Assembly (NCBI RefSeq): GCF_022376445.1
Contig: NW_025955053.1
Location: 1 to 64,000, forward strand
Direction: 5' to 3'
DNA length: 64,000 bases
From: Fomitopsis serialis
Lineage: Eukaryota > Basidiomycota > Agaricomycetes > Polyporales > Fomitopsidaceae
Positions within the stretch are counted from its first letter, which is position 1, and each line of letters opens with the position of its first letter. Of the stretch, positions 23,995-36,244 are shown in pieces. The position numbers and the translations under genes are program-made. The notes under the pieces were generated by a model. That model was not told the origin of the DNA, did no database searches, and worked only from the letters and a program-made list of their open reading frames with translations.

Positions 23995-26067
23995 CTACAC
24001 GTCCTGCTTCTCCTTTCCTCGAGCCGCTGCTTCCAGCTCTTTGGCGATGAGCAGATCCTGGTACGAGAAGTAAGTTCGTCTCGTGAGGGATCATCGTCGT
24101 GGGTACAGGAAAACTCACCGGAGACGGGGAGAACTTGCTCTTAGACCTGATGAAGGCGCCGTATTTGTAGAACAGGAAAGGGCTCGGCGCGAGGAGAAGG
24201 CCGAGCAAGCCGATGAGCGTGCACGCCCAATTGGTGCCAAGCTGCGAGCGTGGCGGGTTCGCCTACGTCAGCGACCGCACGATTTGCACGAAAAAGCTCA
24301 GACCACTCACGTTCTCAAACATCTGCGTCGTGAAGAGCGGGAAGGCGGCGCCGACGGCGGAGCGCACCATGGTGCTCGCAGCAAGCGCCGACGCGGTGTA
24401 GCCCAAGTATGTGTCCACCAGGTAGGTCTGCATTCAAATAAACGTGAGACAACGCCCTCCCCACGCAGCCGACGAACTCACAAAGAACGAGATGAAGACC
24501 ATGCTGACGCTCGCGCCGATGGGGATCGTCCCCAGCGCGGGCACGTACCACGGCACGCCGGCGTAGTTGCCCGTCCACCCGAGCCAGAAGCACCCGACGA
24601 CGAGGCTCGTCCCGCCGATCATCGCGCCGAACAGCCGCTGCTCCGGCGGCGGGAACCCGCGCCACTCCTTCATGAGCCGCGGGTAGTGCGCGTTCAGCGG
24701 GAGGAACGACGCCGCGCCGATCGTCGTCCCGATCCCGACGCCGATGAAGATCAGCCCGGACTCGCCGACGTTGAAGTGCCGCGTGCTGATGAAGATGATG
24801 GGGACCGCCTCGAAGACTGCGGGGGAGGAGCGCGGTGAGGGTTAGAGGCGGAGGAATAAAGGCAGAGACGTACGTGCATACAGGACGCCGTACACAAGTG
24901 AGAGGTAGAGGGTGACGAGCAGCAGGATGGGCTCGATGGCGAGCATCTTGATGGGCCGGTAGAGGGTACGGTGGAGGACGCCCTTGAGCGTCCAGTCCGC
25001 CCGCTCGTGTTCCGCGTACAGGTCGGCATTCTTCACAGGATCCGCCTTCCTCAGGCGACGAGCCTACAAAATCAGCCGTTAATAATGGGCCCAGACACCC
25101 GATTCTATATGTCTCGTACCTTCTTCGCCAGCAGCACTGGGGCATAGGTTTCCGGGACCCAAATCGCGGCGACGATGGTACAGGCGCCAGCGAAAATCAT
25201 CATAACCCAGAAGATCCATCTCCAGCCCAGGTAACTCGTCGTCAAACTGACGCTTTCGTTAGTATAGCGCATCGTGAAGTAGATATTATTAGTTAACTCA
25301 CAAGCCTCCGACAATAGGCCCGAGAACGGGTCCGATGAACACGCCTGCGACGAACAAAGCCGTGGCAAGGCCTCGTCGAATCGGGTCCCAGATGTCGAAC
25401 ATGAGCCCGCCGCAGTTCGTCAGCGGCGCGACGGCGAAGAACCCTCCCAGGAACCGTGTAGCGAGGAGAGTCTCTACGTTGGTAGCTAGCGCTTGCCCGA
25501 GGTGGAGAATGGTGTAGGCACCGAGGGTGAGCAGAAAGATCGGCTTGCGGCCTAGCAGCTCGGAGCCGGGGCCCCAGAACAGAGGCCCGATCACGTAGCC
25601 GCAGAGGAAGACCGAGGTGACGAGGTAGGCGTACTCCGTCGGTTTGTTGAAGTAGGCTGCGATTGTCGGACCTGCGGACGACGGTGCGGAAGACGCAAAT
25701 GTACTGTTCCATTGACAGCGGTTGGTGAGTGCTTCGTCACGAAGGGCAGCAAAGGGCAAACATACACGTTGATCGTCATTACAAGGCCGAGCATAGTGAT
25801 GACCCACTTCCGTGCGGCCGACCAGTTCTGCGGATTTTCGGGATCGTCAGGGCCGTCCCAGTCTACTCGGTTCGGGTCCACTTTCTCATCATGGACGGAA
25901 GGCACATATGGGGCGGTCTTGGGCGCAGGATCCTCAGGGACATCGCCACCATACTGCTCTGCGCGCCGTTCCTCCCGTCGGGCCTCCTCCTCCACCCAAT
26001 TAGGGCGAGGGGCAGCAGGCTCGCAAAACGTGCTGGTCGATGAAGTCGGCGTCAAGACTCGGGACAT
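23995..26067 (-). CDS. MFS transporter, DHA1-type (drug/polyamine)
   Basis: Proton-antiport major facilitator of the fungal DHA1 group, in the plasma membrane. Exons (complement): 25766-26067, 25302-25703, 25120-25246, 24874-25063, 24482-24816, 24311-24427, 24119-24241, 23995-24057; the sum is 1659 nt, 552 aa, the normal length. A hydrophilic N-terminus ends in [19 protein letters not shown], the typical fungal MFS entry motif. Then come TM1, and [20 protein letters not shown] followed by SELLGRKP (motif A region), then [37 protein letters not shown] (motif C-like), [13 protein letters not shown] and [14 protein letters not shown] before the central loop. The second half includes [35 protein letters not shown] and [20 protein letters not shown]. 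All seven introns are 54-69 bp and in phase. Substrate not inferable. Confidence 0.93.
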
Positions 26068-27397
26068 GGTCTTAATGCGAACTGCGCGGCGAGCAGGGGC
26101 GGGGATGCACGGCGGCGGGGCGACCCCGCGATTTCCTGTGGGCCTTTATAGCCGGGCTGTCATATTCCAAAATGACAGCGGCCGTCTCCAACCCGCCGTG
26201 CAGACTCACAGAAAGCTAATCAGCATGGCCCGGCATCGGATGCAAGGGTGTATAATCGTGGTCCAGGTCGTAATAGCCGGCGCGGCACTCCGGACCTTGC
26301 AAAGGGGTATTGACCGAGTCTGCACTTGTCTGGGTTGGGTCCACACCTGTAAAGAGCACTCTCAGTCCACAGAGCGACGAATCCGAGTCCTTTCCGTTCG
26401 TTTCTGGGTCCACAACATCAGGAAGTGTCCGTGAGGAAGAGCTGCTTCAGCCACAGAGATGTGTCGGTACCGCATGAAAACGACTGAGCAGCCCGGTACA
26501 GTTTTAGCCGGTGCCTTGGTCAGTGGACCTATGTGCCACTGTGTTATCGTGATCACCGAAGCTATGGCCGGTGTAGTCAGTGAAGACGACAAACACAAGA
26601 CAGAATGTGTCTCTAACGTTGTGATTCCGTACGAGATGGACTCCATAACTTGCGGTGTCTGCAATGCGAACGTCCCGGCTTCATAGGATCCCTTGGATTG
26701 CAGGTGGCTTGCAGCGCGTGGCAGCGATGTTGAATTTTGGAAGGCAGCCGGAGCAGCCACAGCCCGCCGATCCCATGATCCGCCCGGAGGAACTCCCATT
26801 ATGGGAATCTCAGATGAGGCCGACTCCTGCTTCTTTTAGACGCCAGTCGAACGCCAGCCAATCACAATTATACTCACCTCGAACCTGCCCCCAGCTGTAC
26901 AATGTATTTCCACTGCTTATGACTCGTGAGATGAAGCGGAAGAATGCTCCTTGAAAGCACGATGACCCACTACGCGATAATTGAGTGGTTTGGACAACAT
27001 TAATGCATTCTTCTCAAATTCTTCTGGTTGGTTATCTCGAGTACAGTCGTTGAGCTGTCGGCAAAAACATAGGCAGAGGACAGTTCAGTTGTAGCTAAGG
27101 AATGACCATGATGATGCCAGCTTACCTACTGCCACCCCAAATCGAGCGGGTGAGAACAGAGCGTTGGATGATACATCGAGTATGCGTTTTATTGACTGCT
27201 TTCTAGATCAATGTACACACTACTTCGCTACAATCGTTTGCTACTCATGCTACAAGAAAGCAATTACAGCACGACGTTCGTCCTCTATCGTTGTGAACGT
27301 GAGCAGAACGGGCATCCCAGAAACTTACGCGCCGGAAATTTGAGTGCTGCCTCCCTATCTATTCGTGAGCCGGAGAATCGTCTGATGTCCACAGTGC
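26068..27397. other. Intergenic, no gene recognised
   Basis: 1.3 kb upstream of the MFS gene and downstream of FRE1. Only short frames without motifs. The MFS promoter should lie at its left end. Confidence 0.45.
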
Positions 27398-29805
27398 TTA
27401 AGCGTAGCCGAACGACTCGACATGAAGGATCACATCCGCTCCGCCCTTCAACGTCTCCGAGGGGCCAGAGACTGGGAACCGTAGCGCGGCACGACAATCG
27501 CGAGCAATGGCCTGAGAACCGCACACTACACGACGCGTAGAGTGAGTTCACAGCTCTTGTAGAAGTGCCGGGGCAGCGCGAGCGCACCTGTGACAGACAT
27601 GCGGCCCGTAGTGACCGCAACCTCGTCGCGGAGGATAGCACGCAGATCCGGGCGGCCCGTGTTGAACGAGACCGCAGTGAAGTCGGAGAGAGACGCGGCA
27701 GGCGTACCCTTGTCCTCACTACCGGAGCTGTTGTGGACCGAGTCGTCGTCATACGCCTTCTCGCTCGTCACTGGGGGCTCGCCTGCAGTCACGTAGATTT
27801 GAATGAAGATTTTGAGGGACGGTGGGGTGAGCTCCAACACCTGCTTCAATGCCTTGGAGATCCATTCGGAGTGGCCTGTAGCGGAGGGTGAGTGATATCA
27901 ACGGACACAGGAAGAAGAGGCGTACTCTGATCACGGATAGCCCAGATGAATACGACCTTAGTACACCTGCTTTTGCCAGCACGGACATCGCTACGATGAC
28001 ACGATTGAGTGAAAATATGCACGCGGGTGATACGTTACGTACTTTACGATACCCAGCAGAGTCGGTAGCGTGAATGTCACGCCGGAGCCACCTAGTTGTC
28101 GGGCATAAACATTGACAGCGCCCAGTAGTGGGTACAGTGCGCGACTCACCAGAGACGAGGACGACCGTATCGTCGTTAGTCAAATCCGGAGTGAAGCCGT
28201 ATGGCCCTCAAGAAGCACCTTGACCTTCTTCCCCGTCTCAGCCACCTTGGCGAGGCGCTTAGTGAATCCATCGCGAACGTTGATCAAGAACACCAGCTCG
28301 TTCCAGTACGGCGCGTCCTCGCCCAGCACCTTCGTATCCTGGCCCTCAATACTGGCGATCGTAAACGGATGGGACTCCGTCGGCAACCGCGAGACCGTGG
28401 GCATGACCAAATACGCCGTTTGAGCGGGGCTCCAGTGGAAGTGCGCCGGCCGCGCGATTCGCACGCGGAGGAAGTGAGGGGACAGAAGCTCGACATCCGC
28501 GTCGAGGTGCGCCCGCTTGCCCGACCACGAGAAGTAGAGGTGGTTGGCCCAGATGACGCGTACGACCCTGATGAATCGATCGAGCGCCCAGACAAGGAAC
28601 GACGGCCAGATGTACGCCCCGAGCTCCTCGACGTCAGCGTGGAAGTAGCCTCCGATGAGAAAAACCCTGAACATGACCTGAGTACATCATGCTGAAGGAC
28701 GGACTGACGCAAGAGACTCACCCGATCATGAGGAAGTGGGTTACGAAGAAGAACTCGTAGGCATTGTTTCGCACAGGGCGAATAGACAAGATGCACAAGA
28801 CGGTGAGGGCTATTATAGCCGCTAAGCCAGCCGGGATGAAGTACGACGGCTGGCGATCCCAGTTAAGGCTACGTAAGAGAATTGTCTCCTCAACAGCGGT
28901 TTCCCAAGCGTGCGTACAAATTGACCTACTCATATAACTTGTAATTGATCGTTAATTACATTTGTTGGAAGCTAATGGTACAGCACTTACTTTGTTGCCG
29001 GCGTGCACCCATAACAGCGCGCAGATAACCCGCGCTGTCATGCGATGTACATAGTTGAGCTGCGACGTTCTTTAGCCAGAATACTTTGTATGAACTTATG
29101 TGCCATACCTTGTCATAACTGATACCCGTAATGTCTACGAAGATTCATTGGTCAAGCAAGGTCATCACAAGCGACTCCATTACCCACAAGATACAGCATT
29201 GTTCTTGGTCCCGAGGGCGGTGACCAAAGGTAGCTGAGCCGAAGCGATGGTTGCGGCCCTATTGCCCCAGTAGGAGAGGTCGCATTTCATCCCTTCGAGA
29301 TCCGTGGCTGAAAGGAGATCAGTGAACGAGAGCCTTACCACGCCGGGAAGCACGACTCACTGTTGATGAACTCCCAAATGAAAAGTGCGGCGAAATAGGC
29401 ACACGATACAAATACCTCAGCCATATTGAGCGTGTACGAGCTACCGATGTTGAGGGTTAAACGGAAAGCGATCACCCTGTACGCGTTGACCATAGCGACG
29501 GGGATGTTCCGCACAGAGAAACGGCCCCTCGAAGTATCGGCACCAGCCTCTGTATCCGTCTTCCGCGCCCTCCGTTTCGAGAGCTTGTTCACAACCCATG
29601 AACCGAATTGGAAAAGCGATACCAGAAAGATGAAGCAGGCGACAAAATACCAGACCTCCCTCGGGTAACCCTTGGCTCTGGCGAGCCTCAGAGCCTTGTC
29701 AGGTGAAACAGTTTTTTGACCGCTACCACCGCCAGAAGACGAAGCTGTGCTACTGTGTGACGCGGAAGTAGTAGTAGCGGAAGCAGAGGCAGCACCGTCA
29801 AGCAT
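27398..29805 (-). CDS. Ferric reductase 1 (NOX/FRE family), frameshifted
   Basis: Membrane flavocytochrome that passes electrons from NADPH via FAD and two hemes to extracellular ferric/cupric ions. Exons (complement): 29361-29805, 29188-29307, 29109-29134, 28991-29059, 28722-28888, 28150-28666, 28043-28091, 27926-27969, 27588-27875, 27398-27525. Heme ligands: LNYVHRMTARVICALLWVHA and THFLMIGVFLIGGYFH, with His pairs 13-14 apart. FAD site: ESHPFTIASI. NADPH half: VLVSGGSGVTFTLPTLLG, CTKVVFIWAIRD, C-terminal VCGSQ ... HVESFGYA. The exon sum is 1853 nt, one short of a multiple of three: at 28205-28212 the conserved EGPYG reads GAG GGC CAT ACG, as if one C of a CCC run were missing, so translation from the ATG would leave frame there. 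Restoring one base gives 617 codons. Start chosen at 29805; the frame stays open upstream. Confidence 0.88.
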
Positions 29806-32800
29806 GGCGTAAGACGGGAAGACGAAGACTAGACCGGAGGCTGAGGGATGGAAGCTCCTGCGAGGACAAAGGGAGGAGGAGGAAATCCCTGCGTAATCTG
29901 AGACCAATGAGAGCGCCTTATATGTAGCATGGGGAGCAGCTTCGCGAGGGGAAGAATCCCGGAAAACTCGACCCGAAAGAGAAAGGCTACGCGCCGTAGA
30001 TCTGTGCCAAGTCTTTCGCGATGTAGACGAAATGTATTTCGTGACACACCTGGCTATGACGCGCAGCAACAGATGGCGAGCCCGGGAACGGTCTGGGTCA
30101 ACCAGAGTCCTAAGGAGCGGAAGCCAATGAGAATGGAGAATTGCTTCTACCCGTCCATCTCAGATTCCCGATCTCGTATGGGTGTGGAAACCTCCGAAGC
30201 TTGTTCAACGAGATGTATGCCGGATCCAGCCAGCGCCCCTCCCACCCTTGTCCGTCGGTCCTCAGAGCTGTTTCCGAGTCGCATGCAGCATGAGAGGGCC
30301 TCTCATACATGTGAAGATGGGAGTCATGAGCTGATTTGGGAGCCTGCAGGTCCCGGGAACAGCGCCAAACCGACTTGCACCTGGCCGGCGGGCTGGTAGC
30401 CGAAGCACTATGGGAAGGCTTCGTTCGCCCTTAGGGCCATCGGTCGCGACTTCCCTTAGCCTTGGCTGATTGCATCTTGCGCCTCCGCGAATGGTGCGGA
30501 AGTCTGACCGAAGGGCGAATGGTGAGTCGTCCCCATGGTTTGCGCTAGGAGATCTAATCAGCCTGCTTGGCGAAATCTTATCAGATAACGCACGACCACT
30601 TTTGCCGATTATCAGATAATTGCCCCACCCTCCATGTGCCTATCCCGCTGGCTTCGGCCCTCCTCGTGTTCGCAGACATGGGCCATCGACGCTGCGAACA
30701 TGTCGGGCTCGTCGGGTCGCCGGGTTTGCCTGGGTGACAGAAGGGACATCCGGCCGACACGGCCATGCATCATCGCACAGCCGGCTGCCTCTGTGAGACC
30801 TGGCGCCGCTGTGAGATTCAGAATGCTCCGGTTGCATATGGAAGTTTTGAACTCAGGTCAGAATGGATCGCACTACCACATGGGCATTGCATTCACCTGG
30901 CGCTCTGTTTGACACCATTCCTTTGAATCGCTACCTTGCATCCACGCTGTTGAATTTCGAGCGATTATGACTGGTCGGATCTTGGACGATGTACGTGCGG
31001 CAGCGTGCGAAGTCAGACCCATCGGGAGCACTGCCAGGCTTATCCAGGACCCGAAGGCACTGGTTTCAAGGTTTTCCGTCAATGAATGGAGCACTATATG
31101 AGATTCCAGACCCGCCTTTGTGTTCATGTTGCTCATAATCAAGGGATTGACGCTGCTCTCCGCCGTCGAAGGTAGTCTGTCACCACTGGTACCTAAAACA
31201 CGAATGGCGTGCAAAAGATCCGCTGCGAATAGCTGGTGCCATGACCAGGGAAATTTCATTACAGTATGCGAAGAGCGACAGTAGTTTAGATTGACTAACC
31301 TGGTTCCTCCTTGTCTCCTAACTTTGCAATTCCCGTGCACGACGTCGTTTTATCGGATGTTCATCTGTACCTGTGAGGCTTTTTGACAATATACGAGGAG
31401 CCGCAATGCCAACATCGTAATGCCGTTCCTGAGACCGTTAGCCCAATTGCAAATTGCCCACCAAACTCGCACAGAACGGCATCCTTCTGTTTCAAAACGA
31501 TATAATCTACACGTTTCCCGGCCCCCTCGTCCCACGTACAGCTGGATGGAAATCGTTGCCCAGAGGCAGAATGATTTAACAACTCAGTACCTTTTCAGAA
31601 GCGGGTCACCCCGATGTCGGCCGCCAGAGTATTTGTCCTCCGGATTTACCTCACTAAGCACAGAGGCACCCAGCATCGGTCGGTCAATGGTCGCGTTGAT
31701 GCTCAACGCCGTTTTCCCATATACACCTGTACATCAAACAGTCAGCTCTGGCATTGACATGTGGATACAGGCAAATGCGGACCCAATAGTGACAACCGTG
31801 GAGTTTAAGCCGTAGGCAACTCACGACGATGAGAACGGAGAAACCACGAACGAGGACGATGTTCCCGGCGGAGGACGTCAGGCACCGCGTCGCTCGTGCG
31901 AAAGCGAAGTGGCGACGAGCAAGTACGGAACCTACGGCGTTGAATCACACGCAGCCATGCACGTCGACTTAAACTCTCACACGCACCCGCGTTGCGGCCC
32001 CGATAGGCTTTCCTTCTAGAACCGTCCGATCCGCAATGAGCACCCTGTCCGGCGTACTATCTTTGCATCGATCATACGCTGCCAATGGGACGATCGCGCG
32101 TTCTCTTTGCGCCACTGGCGGGGCAAGAGCACCTACCCTAGATTGCGGTGCCGTTGTACAGCCTGCTTGAGATCGTGTACAACAAAAGGGTTCATACCGT
32201 GATCGACAGCACACTGCTACAATCCGGTTATCCCAGCGTTGCCGTTCGGGGTCATCGCGACTCGCATGTTCTGCCAGCCAGGACGACTCATGAGGTGCCG
32301 CGCCAATTCGTTCGTTCCTGACATTGTGCCTGCAGCCAGAGCCATGCACTGGACACTCTGGGCAATACGTTCAGCAGTAGTGCAACGTTAGCTTTCCACG
32401 ATCGCCCTGGATGCGAACAGAGCGAGGCTTAGCTGCATCAGTCGAAACAACGCGGTTGCGTTCCAGCGTTCTTCCAAGTCGACAGCTACTGCGAAGGGGA
32501 CTATCCCGATGCATGACAGCTCGTCATCCTCATCCCCAGTAGCGTCCGCTCGGGGCCGAAAAGCTCGACCTTGGCACGCTAGGGATCGTTGGCGGAAGAA
32601 GCGCAAGGCGAATGACGATCCGTCTATTCCGAGTGCCCAGGCCTTGATGAAGACATGGGGATGATGGTGATGCCCGGGGGAGAGCGCGTCCGCGTCTTCT
32701 GCGAACTTGATAGTGGCGGTCACTCGATCGACGTCAACAGGGATCGAATGGCGACGCACTCATTCCCGACGCGCAGGGGTGCTCAGCATATAAGGCCACT

Positions 32801-33304
32801 CACCGTACCACCGCGTCGTATGTCTTGTCACCCGCTCACCCCGGGCCTACTCTATTCTTGTTAAGTAGGCGATCGATGGCGCAACGCTAACCTACGCACG
32901 GAAGCGCTCATTCATCAATACAGTGCAAACAACCGAAGGCCATTCGTTCGCTCACCCCGACATGTTCATATGTAGAACGCTAACTGCCGAGCGTCTTGAG
33001 TCCTTCTACCTTAGCCCGCTCCACGCGGATCGAGCACGAGGCGGGGAAGCGTTAGCTGCCCAATGGATGCGTTTATATTTCGTGTAGAGACGCACCTCGA
33101 TCCCTCGCACTGGCAATTTGGAGCTAACAACTGTCCGTCAGAGAAAAAACACATCTGCGGAGGAGCTACTGCCTTCAATCAGGTACCTCACGCCAGAGTC
33201 GACATCTGCGAATCACTAGCCGGTGAGGTATTGCGGACCCGGAGTACAGCAGTACGACCGTAGTAGGGCTAATGCGCCATCGGCCATCACTCGCAGCGAC
33301 GCGA
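29806..33304. other. Long gene-poor region upstream of FRE1
   Basis: 3.5 kb with only short, motif-free frames on both strands. It contains the GATA-type sites at 30580-30619, which lie on the promoter side of FRE1. No transposase or reverse transcriptase motif seen. Confidence 0.45.
30580..30619. promoter_or_regulatory. Two palindromic ATCAGATAA iron-GATA-type sites
   Basis: TTATCAGATAA occurs at 30578-30588 and TATCAGATAA at 30610-30619, about 31 bp apart. ATCWGATAA is the known extended site of fungal iron-sensing GATA repressors (Urbs1/SreA/Fep1 class). The first copy reads as this consensus on both strands. They lie about 775-815 bp upstream of the FRE1 ATG. Binding is inferred, not shown. 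Confidence 0.5.
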
Positions 33305-33943
33305 CAAGAGCCCAGAGGCACTCTTTCATACCGTCTCAGCGTGGAGGAATCGAAAAGCAGCGAGACAACCCGTCTCTGACGGTGATTTCTCTTCGAGCAC
33401 AACAGTATCGCCAAGCTTGTAACTTTGCGATACCGAGGTGGCGAGCGACTGAGTGCACTCCGAGTAACTGGCATCCCGATGACCCACCTCCACATGTGCT
33501 CCGCGAGTCAGCGCGACGTCCTCCCGCTGGCGTAGGCCTGAAAGCACGTGTGAGAAGGCAGACCACTGTCTCGCAACTGACCAACGGAGCCGTAAGATCC
33601 TCGGACGAACGGAAGCCTAAACTCGATGTATCCCGCGCACCAGCAACGACGTGTGCGACTGGACATCGTCGGGTCACAGTGATACGGCGAAAAGATGCCT
33701 CAAGAGTGAATATCTTCGCGATGACTCCGGCTTTGGACGAGGGGCGGAGGATCCTGTGTGTGGCCAATAGCAATCGTGGTGTTGGGGATATGATCATATG
33801 CTATCGTAGTAGTTCACATCAGTGAGACGGTTTGATGCAAGAGGGCTGCGTGTCCGCTTACCAGAGAGTACAACGAGGGTAGTGTGTCCTAATACATGAG
33901 AGCAGCCAGGAACGAGACGGATATGGTGTACAAGATGAGATAG

Positions 33944-34750
33944 CTACCCTTGCGCCGTGGGTGTCCCATCCGGTGTATGATCCCCGCCGTCGCCCAGGAC
34001 CTCCTCCAACTCCTCCTCCTCGTCGCTATCATTGCTCTGGTCCCCGCTCGGCGTCTCCGGATCGTCCCCGTCCTCGCTCATCCGCTCGTGTGCCTGGCCG
34101 CTGCCCGCGCCGTGGGTGGCCCACTCAATCTCCTCCGGCTCCTCCTGATCCACCTCGACGCGCGCCCTCCAGTCGTACTTCTCACGGAGCATCGCGACGG
34201 CACGCACGGCGCGGTCCACCCGCTCGTCGTGCTCGACGCGGATCTGCTCGCATTCTCGCATGACGTCCTCGTACTCCGTGCGCCTGCCCTGGAGCGGCCC
34301 CGCCTGCGCCATGGCGCCGAGCGAGCCCTTCGTCTCCATGTGCTCCGCGAGGTGGCGCACGGTGTCGGTCTCGAGCTTGAGCACGTCGGTCGTCTGCTGG
34401 TTCCGCAGGAGAGGGATGAGCTCGTTGTCCAGTTGGGAGTCCGTCATGGCAGCCTTCGGGTGCAGCGCAAGCCTTTCGTATATGTTCCCGGACGCGGAGG
34501 GGCCGGCAGACGTGGAGGAGTGGAGCGGGCCCAGCAGGGAGTTGGACAGGTTGTGCGACTGAGACAGGAGGATGGTGTACTTTGACAGGATCTCGGGCCA
34601 TGGGGGCATGTATCCTCCGAGGTCCAAGGTGCGCTGAAGCAGCTGGATGGATTCGACCATCGCGTTCGCCTTGAACCGCAGAGACTCGAGGTGTGCGAGG
34701 GGCAAGGAGGCGGGATCAAAGACCAGTTGTGGATTTGCTGAGGACGACAT
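33944..34750 (-). CDS. MED8: Mediator complex subunit 8
   Basis: Head-module subunit of the Mediator complex, which links transcription activators to RNA polymerase II. Single exon, 268 aa. N-terminal Med8 domain: LPLAHLESLRFKANAMVESI, LLQRTLDLGGYMPPWPEILS, KYTILLSQSHNLSNSLLGPL, then IYERLALHPKAAMTDSQLDN and ELIPLLRNQQTTDVLKLE. A coiled coil (EYEDVMRECEQIRVEHDERV) precedes an acidic, disordered tail rich in Glu/Asp (about residues 210-268), a common feature of fungal Med8. Head to head with the HMG-box gene, 201 bp apart. The paralogous position in the right arm has lost this gene. Confidence 0.92.
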   Translation of the reverse strand: MSSSANPQLVFDPASLPLAHLESLRFKANAMVESIQLLQRTLDLGGYMPPWPEILSKYTILLSQSHNLSNSLLGPLHSSTSAGPSASGNIYERLALHPKAAMTDSQLDNELIPLLRNQQTTDVLKLETDTVRHLAEHMETKGSLGAMAQAGPLQGRRTEYEDVMRECEQIRVEHDERVDRAVRAVAMLREKYDWRARVEVDQEEPEEIEWATHGAGSGQAHERMSEDGDDPETPSGDQSNDSDEEEELEEVLGDGGDHTPDGTPTAQG

Positions 34751-34951
34751 GGCGACCGGAGCAGAAAGCAGGCGAGTTTCAGCGCCACAAAGGCGAGCGG
34801 TATGAGACCCGAGGTGCCATTTCAGGAAATATTGATGGGGCTGTTGGACAACAAGTGCAAATAATGCGCATATCGAGTCGCGTCACGCTCTCCCAACGCA
34901 CAACGACCTACAACTGCCTACAACGCCTTTCTTCTTTACTCGTCTTGCAGT

Positions 34952-36027
34952 ATGTTGTCTCAGCTGGCGCGGCGCGTAGCTTTGCGCACTATACACGCTC
35001 CAGTCTCGCGTGGTGCAGCATTGAGGCGATACATCTCGGCGACGCGTCTGCAGGTCCCGACGCGTTCGTTCTTGACACTCTCTACGCCTTTGATGGCACC
35101 GGAGTCCGCAGGAGAGGTCACCAAGCCTACGAAGGGAAGAGCTCCCAAACCCAAGACCAAGGCCGAGACCGAACCAAAAACCAGAAAGAGAGCCACGAAA
35201 GCGTCCAAGGCCAAGACCGAGAAGCCACCTAAAGCTGCACCCCGACGTTGGTCGCTTCATTTACCTGCCGCTCTCGGTGATTAACCAGACCATGACATCA
35301 GCGAAACGAATCTTGCGAGCCGACATGCCACCTAAGCAGCCTGGCAACGCCTTCATGCAGTTCCGTACGGAGCGTGCCAAGTTGTTGCCTCCGCACGCGA
35401 CTCCACAAGACCAAGCCCAGCATTCCAAAGTACTCGGCCGGGAATGGCTAGCCTTGGACGACTCTGTGAAGCAGGTCGGTCACTGACTGGCATCGCCGCC
35501 GCATTGCTGAGTACTATTCCCGCAGTCTTACAATGAGCGATACAAGGTATTGCGCGAAGAGTGGAAGAAGCGTATCAAGGAGTACATGAAGAACACCGAC
35601 CCGGAGACTTTGCTAGCGGTCCAACTTAAGATGAAGGCGAAGGGCCCTCGTCATGCTCATGTGTTGCTTAATCCAAATCGGATGCGGCAGCCGTTGAGCC
35701 CCTACCTCCGGTATGGGATGCTTGATGCGTCTACTGTTAGTTACTCACTGATCCTTCCTCCCTCCTGCCAGGTTTTTCATGGAGCACAGAGCTAGCGTCA
35801 AGCTACCTCATCAAGAAGGTAACCATATCATAGAAGAGAACCGTATCCTAGCAGAGAGATGGCGGGCATTATCTAACGAGGAGAAAGCGGTACGTTTTGT
35901 CGCTGCCATTCAGTTCCGTGACACTGACGTCCTGGTCTCTCAGCCTTATTCTAAGGCATGCAAGGAGGACTGGGTGCGGTACAGGGCCGCCAAGATCGCC
36001 TCCCTGTCAACGACCGCTTCCGATTAA
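34952..36027 (+). CDS. Mitochondrial two-HMG-box protein, copy 1 (TFAM/Abf2-like)
   Basis: Likely packages or regulates mitochondrial DNA, like yeast Abf2 and animal TFAM; the role is inferred from architecture. Exons: 34952-35246, 35320-35474, 35526-35710, 35772-35889, 35944-36027; the sum is 837 nt, 278 aa. The N-terminus (MLSQLARRVALRTIHAP..., about 50 residues, Arg-rich and without acidic residues) is a clear presequence. A Lys/Thr-rich linker (KPTKGRAPKPKTKAE) follows. Box 1: MPPKQPGNAFMQFRTERAKL ... REWLALDDSVKQ-SYNERYK. Box 2: RQPLSPYLRFFMEHRASVKL ... ILAERWRALSNEEKA-PYSKACKEDW. Both boxes keep the usual Pro and aromatic positions. An inverted paralog lies at 39477-40567. Shares a short divergent promoter with MED8. 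Confidence 0.87.
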
Positions 36028-36244
36028 CGCCACAGCTGTCTGCGCGACGCGAATCTGCGTGACACCTTCTGTATGATAGGAGTTCGTATAATCTTCCGTG
36101 CACGACGGTCTGGAGAGCACTCACATACTATAGTAAGGAGCAACTACATACGCACCTAACTTCGTTTGCTCTCTGACAGATTTCTACTCCATCTGTCGCT
36201 GATTCCATTGACCAGAGTCGGCGCCCTTCTGTCGCTTATTTGCA

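Noticed and set aside
33336..33797. Frame partly shared by both duplication arms (SSEDLTAPLVSCE)
   Set aside because: It is open over a common segment in both arms, but substitutions do not favour synonymous positions and neither arm offers a start or exon chain; shared ancestry of the duplicate explains it.
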